DNA of 12,831 nucleotides from Peronospora farinosa. Lineage: Eukaryota; Oomycota; Peronosporomycetes; Peronosporales; Peronosporaceae. The translations under genes and the position numbers were made by a program. Within the stretch, counting starts at the first letter, position 1; each line of letters begins with the position of its first letter. Shown piece after piece: positions 1 through 8,557 of this stretch. The stretch lies in the NCBI GenBank assembly GCA_947646735.1, contig CANTFK010000908.1, forward strand, positions 1-12,831, in the 5' to 3' direction. The notes beneath the pieces are model-generated. The model worked only from the letters and a program-made list of their open reading frames with translations, was not told the DNA's origin and made no database searches.

Positions 1-83
1 TCAAAACTAAAACAAAAATAAAACAGAGTTGTATTTACAAGTTAATTAAGAGCGCTTCCTCAACGCCCTTTTAGTGTAAGACG

Positions 84-568
84 GTAACGGGTCCTTAGCC
101 CGTTACATTACGCATTCGTACCACCAGTTGTCTTTCGCTTAAGCGAGAGTGCAACGAGCTTTAAGACAAGAAGGCACCGATGTCACGTAGAAGCTTCTTC
201 AGCTTCTCGTGCGTGGTGCTTCGGTGTTTAGCAAATTCAAGCTGAGCTATATTTAATGAATTATAACTAAATATATACTTAGCTACTGATTGGCATTATA
301 TATATATATATATATAGATCGGATACGCGACTCTTTAGAAGCGTATCCTGTCGCATGATCTTAAATCTCGATTTAAGATCGCAACTGACGTCCTTCTGAG
401 ACGTCGCGATGCCTAGCTTCAACTAGCGTCATCCCTTCTCATGTGAATCCATAAATGGATATCACATTCACGAGGGTGGATCACATTTGTGTATCGCACC
501 CAAGTGACAGGTCAAAAGTAATCATGGATACTTTTAGATTAAACATTAAGTATATTACTTAATGTTTA
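84..568 (+). repeat. chain of consecutive hairpins within LTR1
   Basis: Perfect or near-perfect inverted repeats follow one another: 84-91/99-106 (GTAACGGG), 190-195/201-206 (GAAGCT), 248-255/268-275 (TATATTTA), 321-328/341-348 (GGATACGC), 357-367/370-380 (GATCTTAAATC, 2-nt loop), 387-392/400-405 (GACGTC), 441-452/455-467 (ATGTGAATCCAT with one bulge), 475-485/488-500, 514-520/529-535 (AAAAGTA) and 540-552/556-568 (13-bp arms, 3-nt loop). Most have counterparts at the same places in LTR2. Read as RNA this would be a rod of stem-loops in the transcript leader or 3' end. The inverted repeats are seen directly; the RNA role is inferred. Confidence 0.75.
297..315. repeat. (TA)n microsatellite inside LTR1
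   Basis: About nine to ten TA units. LTR2 lacks the run at the matching position, so it expanded in this copy. It lies just upstream (in LTR orientation) of the hairpin chain and may coincide with the LTR TATA element. Confidence 0.8.
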
Positions 569-1126
569 TCCTGGTCGGGTCGGGGTAACGCCCTCCCGGA
601 AGGCTTGAGCTAGCTTAATGCTAGTTGGGCCTTGGACGGATGCTTCGCGGTATCCGTCAGTTTAGGACGGGCTTCTCTCCCTCTACACACCTCGCTTATG
701 CCGCTCTCACCCCCAGCCGCCAGTCAAGCCGCCAGTCAAGCCGCCACGATGGACGCCGCCACGCCCAAAGTCCCGAAGTCCCGGCATCTCCGCTTAGGTA
801 CGCTCGCATATCCTTTGTTCCACGGTGCAAGCAGCAAAAACCCTCCCTAAATAGGACCTGTTGACAAGATAAACATCCAAGGATCCAAGCAAGAAACCTA
901 CCGCTGGACACCGCTGTCGACTGGCCTCAGACCTGCACCTCCGTTGGTGGTGTGCAAAGGATCGTTCAGCCTGGACGGCCTTCAGCGCGGCGCATATAGC
1001 GCGCGCCGCTTAATGGACCCTGGCGAGAGTAGAGAGAAATGTAGAGAAGAGAGATAACCCGACGCATGCGGAAGTTGAGCCACTTTGGTGGCAAGACGGC
1101 TCGCGTAACGCGTTAACATACATACA
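569..1126. mobile_element. GC-rich insertion in LTR1 with 13-bp flanking duplication (non-LTR/SINE-like)
   Basis: The 13-mer TACTTAATGTTTA occurs at 556-568 and again at 1127-1139. LTR2 has no counterpart of the sequence between. Everything outside the repeats aligns with LTR2, so this is an insertion with target-site duplication. The right end is a short simple-repeat tail (CATA/ATAC units at about 1117-1127), as seen at the 3' ends of many SINEs and LINEs; 12-20 bp duplications fit the same class. Inside are a 12-bp tandem repeat (716-739) and a GC-rich hairpin (987-993/1003-1009). I see no convincing tRNA-type A and B boxes and no reverse transcriptase, so the class is inferred. The short open frames here have no coding character. 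Confidence 0.5.
716..746 (+). repeat. 12-bp tandem repeat GCCGCCAGTCAA, 2.5 copies
   Basis: Two identical 12-bp units (716-727, 728-739) are followed by a partial third (740-746). They lie within the GC-rich insertion in LTR1. Confidence 0.85.
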
Positions 1127-1977
1127 TACTTAATGTTTACGTGTAACTAGATGCCCTGTTACATCTTTAGCCTGGTCGACGATGGCTCGTGACAGCATTA
1201 GATCAGCCATATTAGACTTATCATACGTTGTTGACATCTCTACTATCTTCTCGGGCGTGTCAACATAATTCGTTTAAGACGCCGCGACACTTAAGGTCGA
1301 ATCTATCTTCTGCGGTGAGAGATGACACTAGCATACCGCTAAATTGTGTCATCGAGTGTCATACTAACACAGTCGTGTACGCATATCTTTCAGATGGCCT
1401 TTAATATTGTCGCTGTTTAGTCTACATCGTGCATCTTCCAGTTTAACGTACAAGCGTCGCTTTGTAAAAGCTCGAGTCAGGTCATTTACAAAACCATCGA
1501 ATCTATTGCGTAGGGACGTCCACATAGAAATCCCATGGGTCTGCCGCATCAGGTGTTGACCGGGACCCGTGTTACCGACGCGTAATCACTCCCTGTTAGG
1601 TTCTCTAGATATCTATTATGCAACATATAAGATCGCCAGTTTGGATCGTACATCATAGTCTCAGTAGCGATTCGAAACAAGTCCTCATGGTGGAACGCTA
1701 TCCCCATCAATCTTCAATGATTTGACCAGAATTATTTCGACAGACTGGACGTCGATCTTTTCCGATACTTCCACTTTTCAAGACGGTTTGTTTGGGCTAA
1801 TAATCCTATTAGAAGCTGACTATCAGCGACTTCCTTGATATAGAAAGCTTGATTGGCTTGTTACTTCCTCTGGCGCCCCTGAAGCTACTCTCTCTTCTTC
1901 TGACTCTGCAAATTTGACACTGAGCTATCGTTTTCTGCAAATCAACTGCATTGAACTCATTCAACATGGCTAACTAA

Positions 1978-2054
1978 CTGCCTTAAAGGCATTAACTGCC
2001 TTGAAGTCATAAAAAACACCTGCCTTGAAGTCATAAAAACTGCCTTAAAGTCAT
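1978..2054. repeat. short degenerate tandem repeat CTGCCTTRAAGTCAT, four units
   Basis: CTGCCTT followed by AAAGG or RAAGTCAT starts at 1978, 1996, 2020 and 2040, spaced 18-24 bp with A-rich linkers. On the minus strand the array sits directly upstream of the presumed gag ATG at 1967, so it would be part of that element's untranslated leader. Confidence 0.7.
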
Positions 2055-2159
2055 CAGCCGCAACCACTATTCAGTGTCGTCACTTGATAAAAAATATTAC
2101 GATAGCTTTGCTAGTATCGGCAACACCCTAGTTTTGTTAGAGATAGACGAGAGACAGAG

Positions 2160-2375
2160 CGAGTTAGATGCTGTCATTGTCAGCAACTTAATTGTCGGGC
2201 CATCAGCTCAATATAGATCAGTACATCTCGACACATCGTCGATATTATTCAAGGAGACTATCTTTGTGAGTATCGTAGTATACGTGCTACCTGCACGAGC
2301 CCTCACATCAATAATCGACATTGCACATATCCCTTCCAAGCAAGTATTGTGTAGATCAAGCACCTGATGGGGGAT
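2160..2375 (+). pseudogene. possible copia-like Pol C-terminal remnant with polypurine tract
   Basis: The frame around 2205-2340 reads QYRSVHLDT, then FKETIFVS, then VVYVLP, ending near IPSKQ. This loosely resembles the end of copia RNase H (the HID..YHFI / Y.PT / ADI.TK pattern), but the key residues are only partly kept. It is followed by a purine run TGATGGGGGA (2366-2374) and TGTTG, the usual arrangement of a polypurine tract and LTR start. The similarity is weak and I did not find the aspartates of RNase H. Confidence 0.25.
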
Positions 2376-2834
2376 TGTTGCTTGATAGTATGTGGTTTCG
2401 TAACGATCCCGTTATATGTTTGTGGTGCTTACATTGTCGAATGTGTAAGTATAGAATCTTTTGTGGATGATGCCTCGAATGATCATTGAAATGCTATCGA
2501 GGCAAAGATAGGGTATAATACTGGAGTAGTTGGCATATGATCAAGCAGTTGTTAAGACATGACTATATGACTATTCGACGTGCTAATCATTAACGAGACG
2601 TGCTACGGTTTGGATGGTATGTAGACAATCTCAGTCGCTGCTAGATTACAAGAAGCAATAATATGCTGTTAGCTAGTGTAAGTACTGTACGTATGCTGAC
2701 TGAATTTCATTTAGAGCAACTGACAGCAAACAAACCCATTTAATTCACTTCGTGCGATAATCCAGGTGTCTCTGTTCCAAGCTTATGGGAGGCCGCGTAT
2801 TTTCTATTGACATTTTACCGTGGGTGTAACAACA
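2376..2834 (+). mobile_element. possible LTR of a copia-like element
   Basis: Starts TGTTGC after the purine run and ends TGTAACAACA at 2834, so the ends are a 5-bp inverted repeat TGTTG/CAACA. There is a TATA-like GGGTATAATAC at about 2510. Only one copy is in the window and no target duplication can be tested. The right boundary also reads as a strong splice donor (ACAG then GTAAGT), so an exon end is the alternative explanation. Confidence 0.25.
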
Positions 2835-2835
2835 G

Positions 2836-2935
2836 GTAAGTACTCTATCAAACTACATTTCTCGACGTATGGCTAATGCTTGAATATTCATCTTTTTGCT
2901 TTCGTTGAGTAGACATTGCTAACATCAGTTTTCAG
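2836..2935 (+). other. intron-like segment (GTAAGT ... CTAAC ... TTTTCAG)
   Basis: A consensus donor AACAG/GTAAGT at 2835/2836, a branch-like GCTAAC at about 2919 and an acceptor TTTTCAG ending at 2935 enclose 100 nt, a typical oomycete intron length. Downstream, 2936-3134 is open in one frame and ends at a TGA, but another good donor (GTAAGC, about 2988) lies within it. It could belong to an unrecognised or decayed transcript. No product can be named. Confidence 0.3.
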
Positions 2936-3139
2936 TAGCAACAAACGGACAGTCGGACAAGAGGCGCATAGATACGTGCGCAGAGTAAGCCTTTTCCTCG
3001 GTAGTGGAACGACAGATGACGGCGTCAAATCGACGGATACCATTCCCCAAAGGAGAGTCCATTTTTATAATCGTATGTGTTTCGGTGCTTCACTCTGCGT
3101 TGCCGTGTTCAGATCGAGGAAGTTTCTAAAGAATTGAAG

Positions 3140-4781
3140 TAAACGCCGCTTAAAAGGTGGCTTCACAGGACGAGGGATTGAGAGCTTGAACCTCTGGCTC
3201 AAAAACTTTCACGATGGCCCACTTGTGACCTGATATACTTAGTAATGACATAAGGAAGCTTAACATTGAGAAGCTTACGACTCTTATATCTTGTCGTTGG
3301 GAGCCAATTCTCTAGGAATGATGAATGCGACGAAACGGACAGCACTGCGCTCATGATGCTTTTTGACTGGGAGCCTTGGACCTGCTCACCCGTATGTAGT
3401 CAGTTATTCACTAATCGATGTTGTTGGAGGTATGTTGGGCGTGAATTTGTGCTTGATTCGTCGGAGTGCAGCGGAGACATTCATCAGTTCTCTGTCGCTT
3501 TGTGGGGTGACCAAATAACAGAGAAGATGTCCACTGACTCATAAAATCTGCTGTATGACCTGTCGAATGGATCGAAAAAAGGGTGATGTAGTCACAAAGG
3601 CGCAAAGGTACGAAGGCATGAAGGTGACCGTATCATAACACTTTTTCCTAGCCATCGGCATTTGCTGCCAGTTTGTCAGCTACATTGTAAAAGTAGTTCA
3701 CTAGTGCCAAAAAGTAAGCGTGCCAGCAAGGTCAGAACATGACACTGCCTTCACTATAGAATTAAGCTGCACGCATCATTTCCTATAGAACTCGGAGTGA
3801 ACGCTTACGAGATATAAAATCTTTACAACTACTAAGTTTTGATGTACTTCCTCCCGATGTTCGATAAGTCCTCGGCAAACAGAAAGGACAAGCTCATTTG
3901 CAAGGACCTGCCCGCAAATTCTGTCTTCAGTGTTTTCTTAGGATGTATCAAAATTCGTAGCTGCCAATTTGCAGTAGTCGTGCGGCTTTCCAACTCAATA
4001 TGTTAACCACATTGCATGAAGATTCGTTTTCGAGGCAAGACAGCTTTACTTTCAATTATACCAGTAGCTTGCACAATCAGATTAGAATGCACACGATGCT
4101 CATCGCAGGTTTCTCCGTATTTGTTTTATTGGCTTTGGGATAGCGATTCACTTTTGGCAAGCCTCATGCAGCTACGACACGATATCATGGCGTTCGAAAT
4201 GGTAGAAATATCTACAGAAGATCTTTCAGTGGTCGTTGCTATCTCGATTCGCGGCCTTCTTTTCCCATGCAGCGTCTTCGAACCTCACTCGGCCCAAGGC
4301 CAACAATCGACAGCCACTTTGCAATTTCTATCCATTCCCTTGGAATGACATGGAATTTGGAGCTTGGCGAGCGGTGTACTCAGGAGCTCAATGGTGCTGG
4401 CACAGCGATGCAGGACCGAACTTAATTAGCGCGCGCCCACACTGGAATATCTTATGACGCCTTTTTGATCATGCAACTGATCGACATGATCTTCGGCGGA
4501 GATTTGTCAGCTAAACTTTCTTTACTTTCCCAAAAACTCGCATATTTAGCCATTCTGTCGACCTTCACTTCGCCGCCATCGTTACCGAACGCCTAACAAT
4601 TATCATTAACCGTCAAATTTGCGGTAGAATCAAATTACCTTCTGCGGCCCCCTTGATTATTGTCTCATGATATCCTTCTGACTGTTAGGATCCATTTTTA
4701 CCCGACAGGTATTATCGTTTTGCCGATGATTCATGGTGTCATGGAATATTATTCCTTTATTCGATTATCGGCATTAAAAAA
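3140..4781. other. region without an assignable gene
   Basis: There are short open frames only. The plus-strand frame 3266-3544 lacks an ATG at its start and contains a stretch rich in Cys and Trp. 4016-4348 begins with ATG (110 codons), with scattered hydrophobic residues but no motif. 4236-4457 is open in an overlapping frame. None shows a recognisable domain, a conserved pattern or a clear exon structure. Lengths like these arise by chance in DNA of this composition. No RNA gene or repeat was seen. Confidence 0.4.
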
Positions 4782-5120
4782 GTGCCCCCTTGCGACTCAT
4801 TTAACCACAGGAATTTGTATGATCCTGTTGGGTCGAAGAACCCATCGCCTGTCACTAAATATAGTTCGAGTGCAGCGCAACCTGCTAAATTTCGAGCTTT
4901 TGCGACTGCAACAAAATGTTTCTTGTGCCAAGACGTCGTTAAAAAAGGATCTGCACAATCTTCGCGCTCAAAAGATTCCACTGTCCACCATCAACGCAAA
5001 TAGCTTCTTTACTTGGTGTGTCTACATCTTGTAAACGAGTCCGAGACTCAGCATGTTGAGCATCATATTCGACATTTTTTCTCGTTACGAGATATAGAAC
5101 GCCGACGGGGTGACATTTCT
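4782..5120 (+). pseudogene. coding-like patch with an internal stop, unknown origin
   Basis: One plus frame runs from 4782 to about 5120 with a single TAG at 5001-5003. On both sides it has protein-like composition: KFRAFATATKCFLC with a Cys pair before the stop, and SLRDIERRRGDISEQRF after it. There is no ATG start and no recognised family. It may be a decayed exon. The opposite strand is also open over 4757-4981, so coding potential is ambiguous. Confidence 0.2.
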
Positions 5121-5237
5121 GAGCAGCGTTTTTTGGATATTTGAGTGCGCAGTTGACACATCACCGTTGCCCCCATCTCAGCAGAAATAATTACACAAAC
5201 AATGCAGCCTTTGCGGTTTGAAAAGTCCACGTTCTAA

Positions 5238-5552
5238 CGTATTGCTGCTCTTGTTGTCAGTCAGCATGGATCTACACAAGTCGCTTCTAATATCCATTTT
5301 TCTACTTCCTACAGCTCTGCTTTTTTGCCTTACACCAGTCTCAACAGGAACATCTTCAAGCCAACTTTTTACCTCAAGTCAAGAGCATTTTCACCGCTGC
5401 CTTATTCACATATACCCGAACGTTTCGTCAGTGGATTAGACCATCCGGTTTGGAGGGCATCCCAGGTCAATCGAAATACGACCGCAACAAAAAGAAAGTA
5501 TGACGACGTCGTGAACATTGCGTCCATGAGCTTGTTCGTAGCTGAAAAGTAG
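5238..5552 (+). other. coding-like patch, possible terminal exon
   Basis: The frame open from 5238 to the TAG at 5550-5552 is preceded by acceptor-like TTGTTGTCAG at 5251-5260. It contains stretches such as FKPTFYLKSRAFSPLPYSH and TKRKYDDVVNIASMSLF. An overlapping frame from ATG 5266 to 5439 encodes 57 residues with a signal-peptide-like hydrophobic core (SLLISIFLLPTALLFCL). The two frames cannot both be explained, and neither has a recognised family. Confidence 0.2.
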
Positions 5553-5853
5553 GTCGCATAACCGTCAATTGCTTGCTATCACTGTTAAGAAAAGTCCCGA
5601 CTTGGAAAACTTTAACGATTAAATCGGAGCTTGCGCCTTTGATGAAGGCGGATACAACGTTCGCCTTTCTGAGCTTTTATCGGACATACAATTCTTAAGT
5701 CTCCCCTCTATACCAATGTTTTTAGCTTAGTTCCCTAATTTGCCACCCGGTACCAGTCAACCGATCCCCTAAAAAGAACCAAGTGAGACCAAAAGCTTTT
5801 TTTTTAGGTTAAACCATCTCCCTCGATCTTAGAAAAGAAGTAACCTCCATTTC
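5553..5853. other. upstream flank of the large host gene
   Basis: Frame 1 (about 5593-5725) has a coding-like stretch, AFDEGGYNVRLSELLSDIQ, broken by TAA at 5620 and by TAG at 5728. It could be a decayed upstream exon or chance. A T9 run is at about 5798-5806. CCATTTC at 5847-5853 resembles the oomycete initiator core, but it abuts the ATG at 5854 and would leave almost no leader. No convincing promoter was seen. Confidence 0.3.
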
Positions 5854-8557
5854 ATGATTCGCGTCTCCTCATGCCGATACCTGCGTATCAGCTGCACTGA
5901 AGACGATCACCCGCTCTTTCGACGCTATTATGCCAGGTACGACACCAAAAAGTACTGTATAGCAACGCCCGAAGCAGCTGACACTGTTTTATGGCTGTAA
6001 AGGAGTAATCGAGAGCGTGGCGTCAAGGTTCGTCCTTCTGCGTTGCTTTAAAGCCAACTCGCATTGAATTTGACGTGACTTGTGTCAGCAGCTTCTGCGA
6101 TGCTTCCCGCATTGCTGTCCAGAACATGTGCAGCGGTGCTACTGTGGAACCTCCATCCACGTTCTGGTGACATTCGCTGCCGTTGTGTCAGCAGCTAGTC
6201 AAAGGAATCTCGTGGTCTGCGCTCGCTTTGAGCCTTCAAGAGTGGTCTCTCTCTCGTCAAGTTTAGTGAACCTGGTCAATTTTGAGAGAATAGACGACGA
6301 GAACCAGCGCAAGCTTCAGCCAGGTGAAACTATCTCATTGCCGGAGAGTCTTCTGTTGGCTGAAGAGTATATGACGAAGGAAACGGTTTGGATTCGAGCG
6401 GACAGAGAAGGAGACATGAAGCAAAAGTATCAGGTTCGTCACTCCTCCTTTGTGTATCTCTGTTTTGACCCTTGGTCGGATGTTAATTGGTGCTCTTTAT
6501 CTTAACAACCTTGTTTTGCTGAATTCGACATGCGTCAATGGGTGGATAAATCCCTTGCATTACATTTAACGCCAAAGGACGCTGTCCTGTTTGTACTCAA
6601 CAACCATAGGTTCCCCAAGTGGCTTTACAGTTACAACAGTAGCATTACCAGGATGCAACGAGAGATGACACACCATCTGGTCGCCTATGTCTTCCACCTT
6701 ACAGGCAATAGGTCGACGCCTAACGAGATGGATGCGATTGTACTCGCGCGCCACGAGTCGCCTGGGTTTTTACTCGTTTCTTATCGACGCTCAGGCAACA
6801 CTTCTGGGTGCGATTTGCCGGCAATTGATGTGACAAATAGCAACATGTTCGCAGCCGTCGAGATTGTTTCACCCGGTGTATGTCCGTCGCCATCCGATGA
6901 TTTGAAAATGAATTTAGTTGGTCGACCAGTTTCTGAAACATCGTATCAGAAGATGAATACCATTCGATTAGACACAAGCCAAGGACAGCTCCAATTTTCA
7001 AGTAATCATCGGCGCTTGAAACAAGAGGAAAAAGGGCAGCAGAAAATGCAGTCCGAAGCTAGAAGAAGCTCCGTCTCCTCATTCATCGAGACTACCAATG
7101 ATACTTACTCATGGCAGCGAGACACGAGAGCCAGAAATTGTCGATTTCAAGAAAAAGGTCAGCACCTACTCATTTTATGGATCTTCATTCAAAGTATTTC
7201 ACTGAGCGACCTTAAAATCTCCACCGAGTCGATTACTGAGCATATTTGCTCACATTGGTTAAGAGCAGCAGCTATTCTACGATCGCCATCGCCAAGCTCG
7301 AGCCGACAGCTCAAGACTGTCGTAATCTCTTTCCTGAGTGAAATTTTTGGACATCAACCAGGCATCAATTCGACAGTGCCTTTTGCAACAGAAAGGGATA
7401 CCCTCCAAGTGCCTGCGCTTCTATTTTTCCGGGCAATGTCGTCACATTCCGTACAATGTCTTTTGCATTCCGCATGTTCTTTCATCAATGATGAGACGAG
7501 CAAAGCAGAACTCCAAATACGATTTGTCCTGCTAGTATCGGATTTGTACGATGCTATGGGTGATGTGCTGCAAGAAGTGAGTGCACAGACAGCAGGTCTA
7601 TCGCGAAGACACCAGAAGAGTCTTTCGCTACCGGCATTGGTTGATGATGTGCTATCGCTTGTGTATGGTCAGCCGCGTTTTCATCGACTTCGATCTCAAG
7701 TCTCAGCGCTACTTCTCGACCAGCAACTATATGTGTTCGAAGCTCTGAACGGCGTGTTTCAGGTGTTCACAGCTGTGGTACGAGAGAGACTTATCGCATC
7801 TGCAACTTTATACAAAACATCAACACGGCTCCAGCATTCTTTTCGGAGAAACCGTTTACTGGAACTGTGGAACCATTGCTGGCTGCTAGAGCCTCGGTCG
7901 GTGAATATTGTCGATGCATCGCGGGGAGATTGTGCTCATGACATGCGTCTAGTGGATATCGTGCAAATTTGGTTTGAGTTCGGCTGTGTGGATGTCACCA
8001 TCAAGGACGATATGTCCTCGATATCGTTACGATCCGCCGTTTCGTTTTTAGATCATACGGCGGTTGCTCCAATGAAGTTAGTACTGGACGGGAAGTTGCG
8101 TTTGTTCCGTGTGTTGCCTAGTGGCGTGTCATCCATGATCCCAACAGCAGGGGGGTGGTCAATCGGCGACTATACGGCTATATTTTTGGCAGACGGAAAC
8201 GCGTTGAAGGTGAATTTCTTCTGTTTCGCTGAAGAAAAGGCTGGGGCGTGTGCCCATCGTCCCGTGGACTCTCAAGACCTGGAACCGTATATTTATGCGG
8301 AGGTAATACGGCTGCGACGAGTGTGCATTTCGATTCGACTAGAAGAAAATTCGAATCACGACGGAGTCACTTCGACGAACCTGTTTGCTGTCGTGCAAGG
8401 AACCACCTACGAATCGATATACTCGCCGTCTAGCCAACGGGTCGATGGACTCAAGTTGTCAGAAAGGACAGTTCTTGAACGGGCTGTAATGTGGGACGAA
8501 GTCGAATGGGAACCATTATTGGAGTTTCAAGCGGAATCTGTTCCTTATATCATGTAG
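5854..8557 (+). CDS. large host gene of unknown function, multi-exon 5' end, 675-codon last exon
   Basis: I do not recognise a family. The last exon is open from ATG 6530 to TAG 8557 (675 codons), by far the longest frame in the window. Its product has a globular N-terminal part (about residues 1-145), a charged, Ser/Gln-rich linker (150-200), a mainly helical middle (about 220-450) and a probably strand-rich C-terminal part (475-605, with WFEFGCVDVTIKDD and LVLDGKLRLFRVLPSG). There is no signal peptide, membrane segment or obvious catalytic motif. Upstream in the same frame are coding-like segments 5854-5936, 6003-6027 and 6089-6433, giving an ATG at 5854. They join through an intron 6028-6088 (GTTCGT ... 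TTGTGTCAG) and possibly 5937-6002. The step from 6433 to the last exon is unclear: a donor GTTCGT is at 6434, but the first in-frame AG acceptor is at 6576-6577, which would remove residues 1-16 of the long frame. Translation from 6530 alone is the simplest alternative. The neighbours are only repeats. Confidence 0.6.
5937..6002 (+). other. possible 66-nt intron or coding segment with an in-frame stop
   Basis: CAG/GTACGA at 5936/5937 and GTAAAG at 5997-6002 bound a 66-nt segment, a multiple of three. Read through, it stays in frame and looks coding (ARYDTKKYC, then ATPEAADTVLWL), but meets TAA at 5998-6000. Spliced out, the stop is avoided. The acceptor lacks a pyrimidine tract, so a nonsense mutation is an equally good reading. 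Confidence 0.35.
6028..6088 (+). other. intron in the large host gene, 61 nt
   Basis: Donor AAG/GTTCGT at 6027/6028, branch-like GTGAC at about 6075 and acceptor TTGTGTCAG ending at 6088. It contains an in-frame TGA at 6071, so splicing is needed to join the flanking open segments, and both sides are in phase 0. Length and donor fit oomycete introns. Confidence 0.6.
6434..6577 (+). other. possible intron before the large exon, acceptor uncertain
   Basis: The donor CAG/GTTCGT at 6434 is good. CTTAAC at 6501 followed by TTGTTTTGCTG looks like a branch site and pyrimidine tract, yet ends in TG, not AG. The only in-frame canonical acceptor is CCAAAG at 6577, giving 144 nt in phase 0. The segment contains a TAA at 6503-6505, so it cannot simply be read through. 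Confidence 0.4.

Larger units (their letters stand above)
75..1163 (+). mobile_element. solo LTR (LTR1) of a hairpin-rich LTR retrotransposon family, with a nested insertion
   Basis: The ends are TGTAAGACGG and CCTGTTACA, and a 5-bp repeat TTTAG flanks the element (70-74 and 1166-1170; two extra bases TC lie between the right end and its repeat). It aligns with the reverse complement of 9760-10359 over nearly its whole length, sharing for example AAATTCAAG, the AATCAGTAGCTA block (as its complement at 280-291) and the sequence around GGATACGC/GCGTATCC. Orientation is set by LTR3, where the same end (GTTACA) is followed by a gag-like ORF in the same direction. No internal region is attached, so it is a solo LTR left by LTR-LTR recombination. 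Without the inserted 571 bp (insert plus duplicated site) it is about 518 bp. A (TA)n run at 297-315 could act as the TATA region. Confidence 0.75.
46..1967 (-). pseudogene. decayed copia-type LTR retrotransposon gag gene, split by a solo LTR
   Basis: Gag is the particle protein of LTR retrotransposons. On the minus strand the best piece (1549 down to 1364) reads MWTSLRNRF, then RLYVKLEDAR, then IKGHLKDMRTRL. That W..L..RF / LY.KL / H...M pattern is what I know from the UBN2 copia-type Gag family. A second piece (about 1275 to 1166) contains YVDTPEKIVEM and NMADLMLSRAIVDQAK in one open frame. Between them the coding frame shifts at least twice and meets stop codons. The likely start is the ATG at 1967-1965, just after a tandem-repeat leader. 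LTR1 (75-1163) interrupts the frame. Beyond it the reading resumes in phase for a few basic codons to a TAA at 48-46, so the protein ended soon after Gag rather than running into Pol. It is clearly dead (frameshifts, stops, insertion). The family call is from pattern recognition, not a search. Confidence 0.55.

Noticed and set aside
625..911. Open frames of 71-79 codons on both strands in the LTR1 insertion
   Set aside because: They come from a GC-rich tandem repeat and overlap each other in several frames, with no coding character.
2074..2367. 97-codon plus-strand ORF as a gene
   Set aside because: It has no ATG start; its only meaningful part is the weak copia-like tail already noted.
4757..4981. 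74-codon minus-strand ORF
   Set aside because: It has no ATG at its start and is antisense to an equally plausible plus-strand patch; nothing recognisable.
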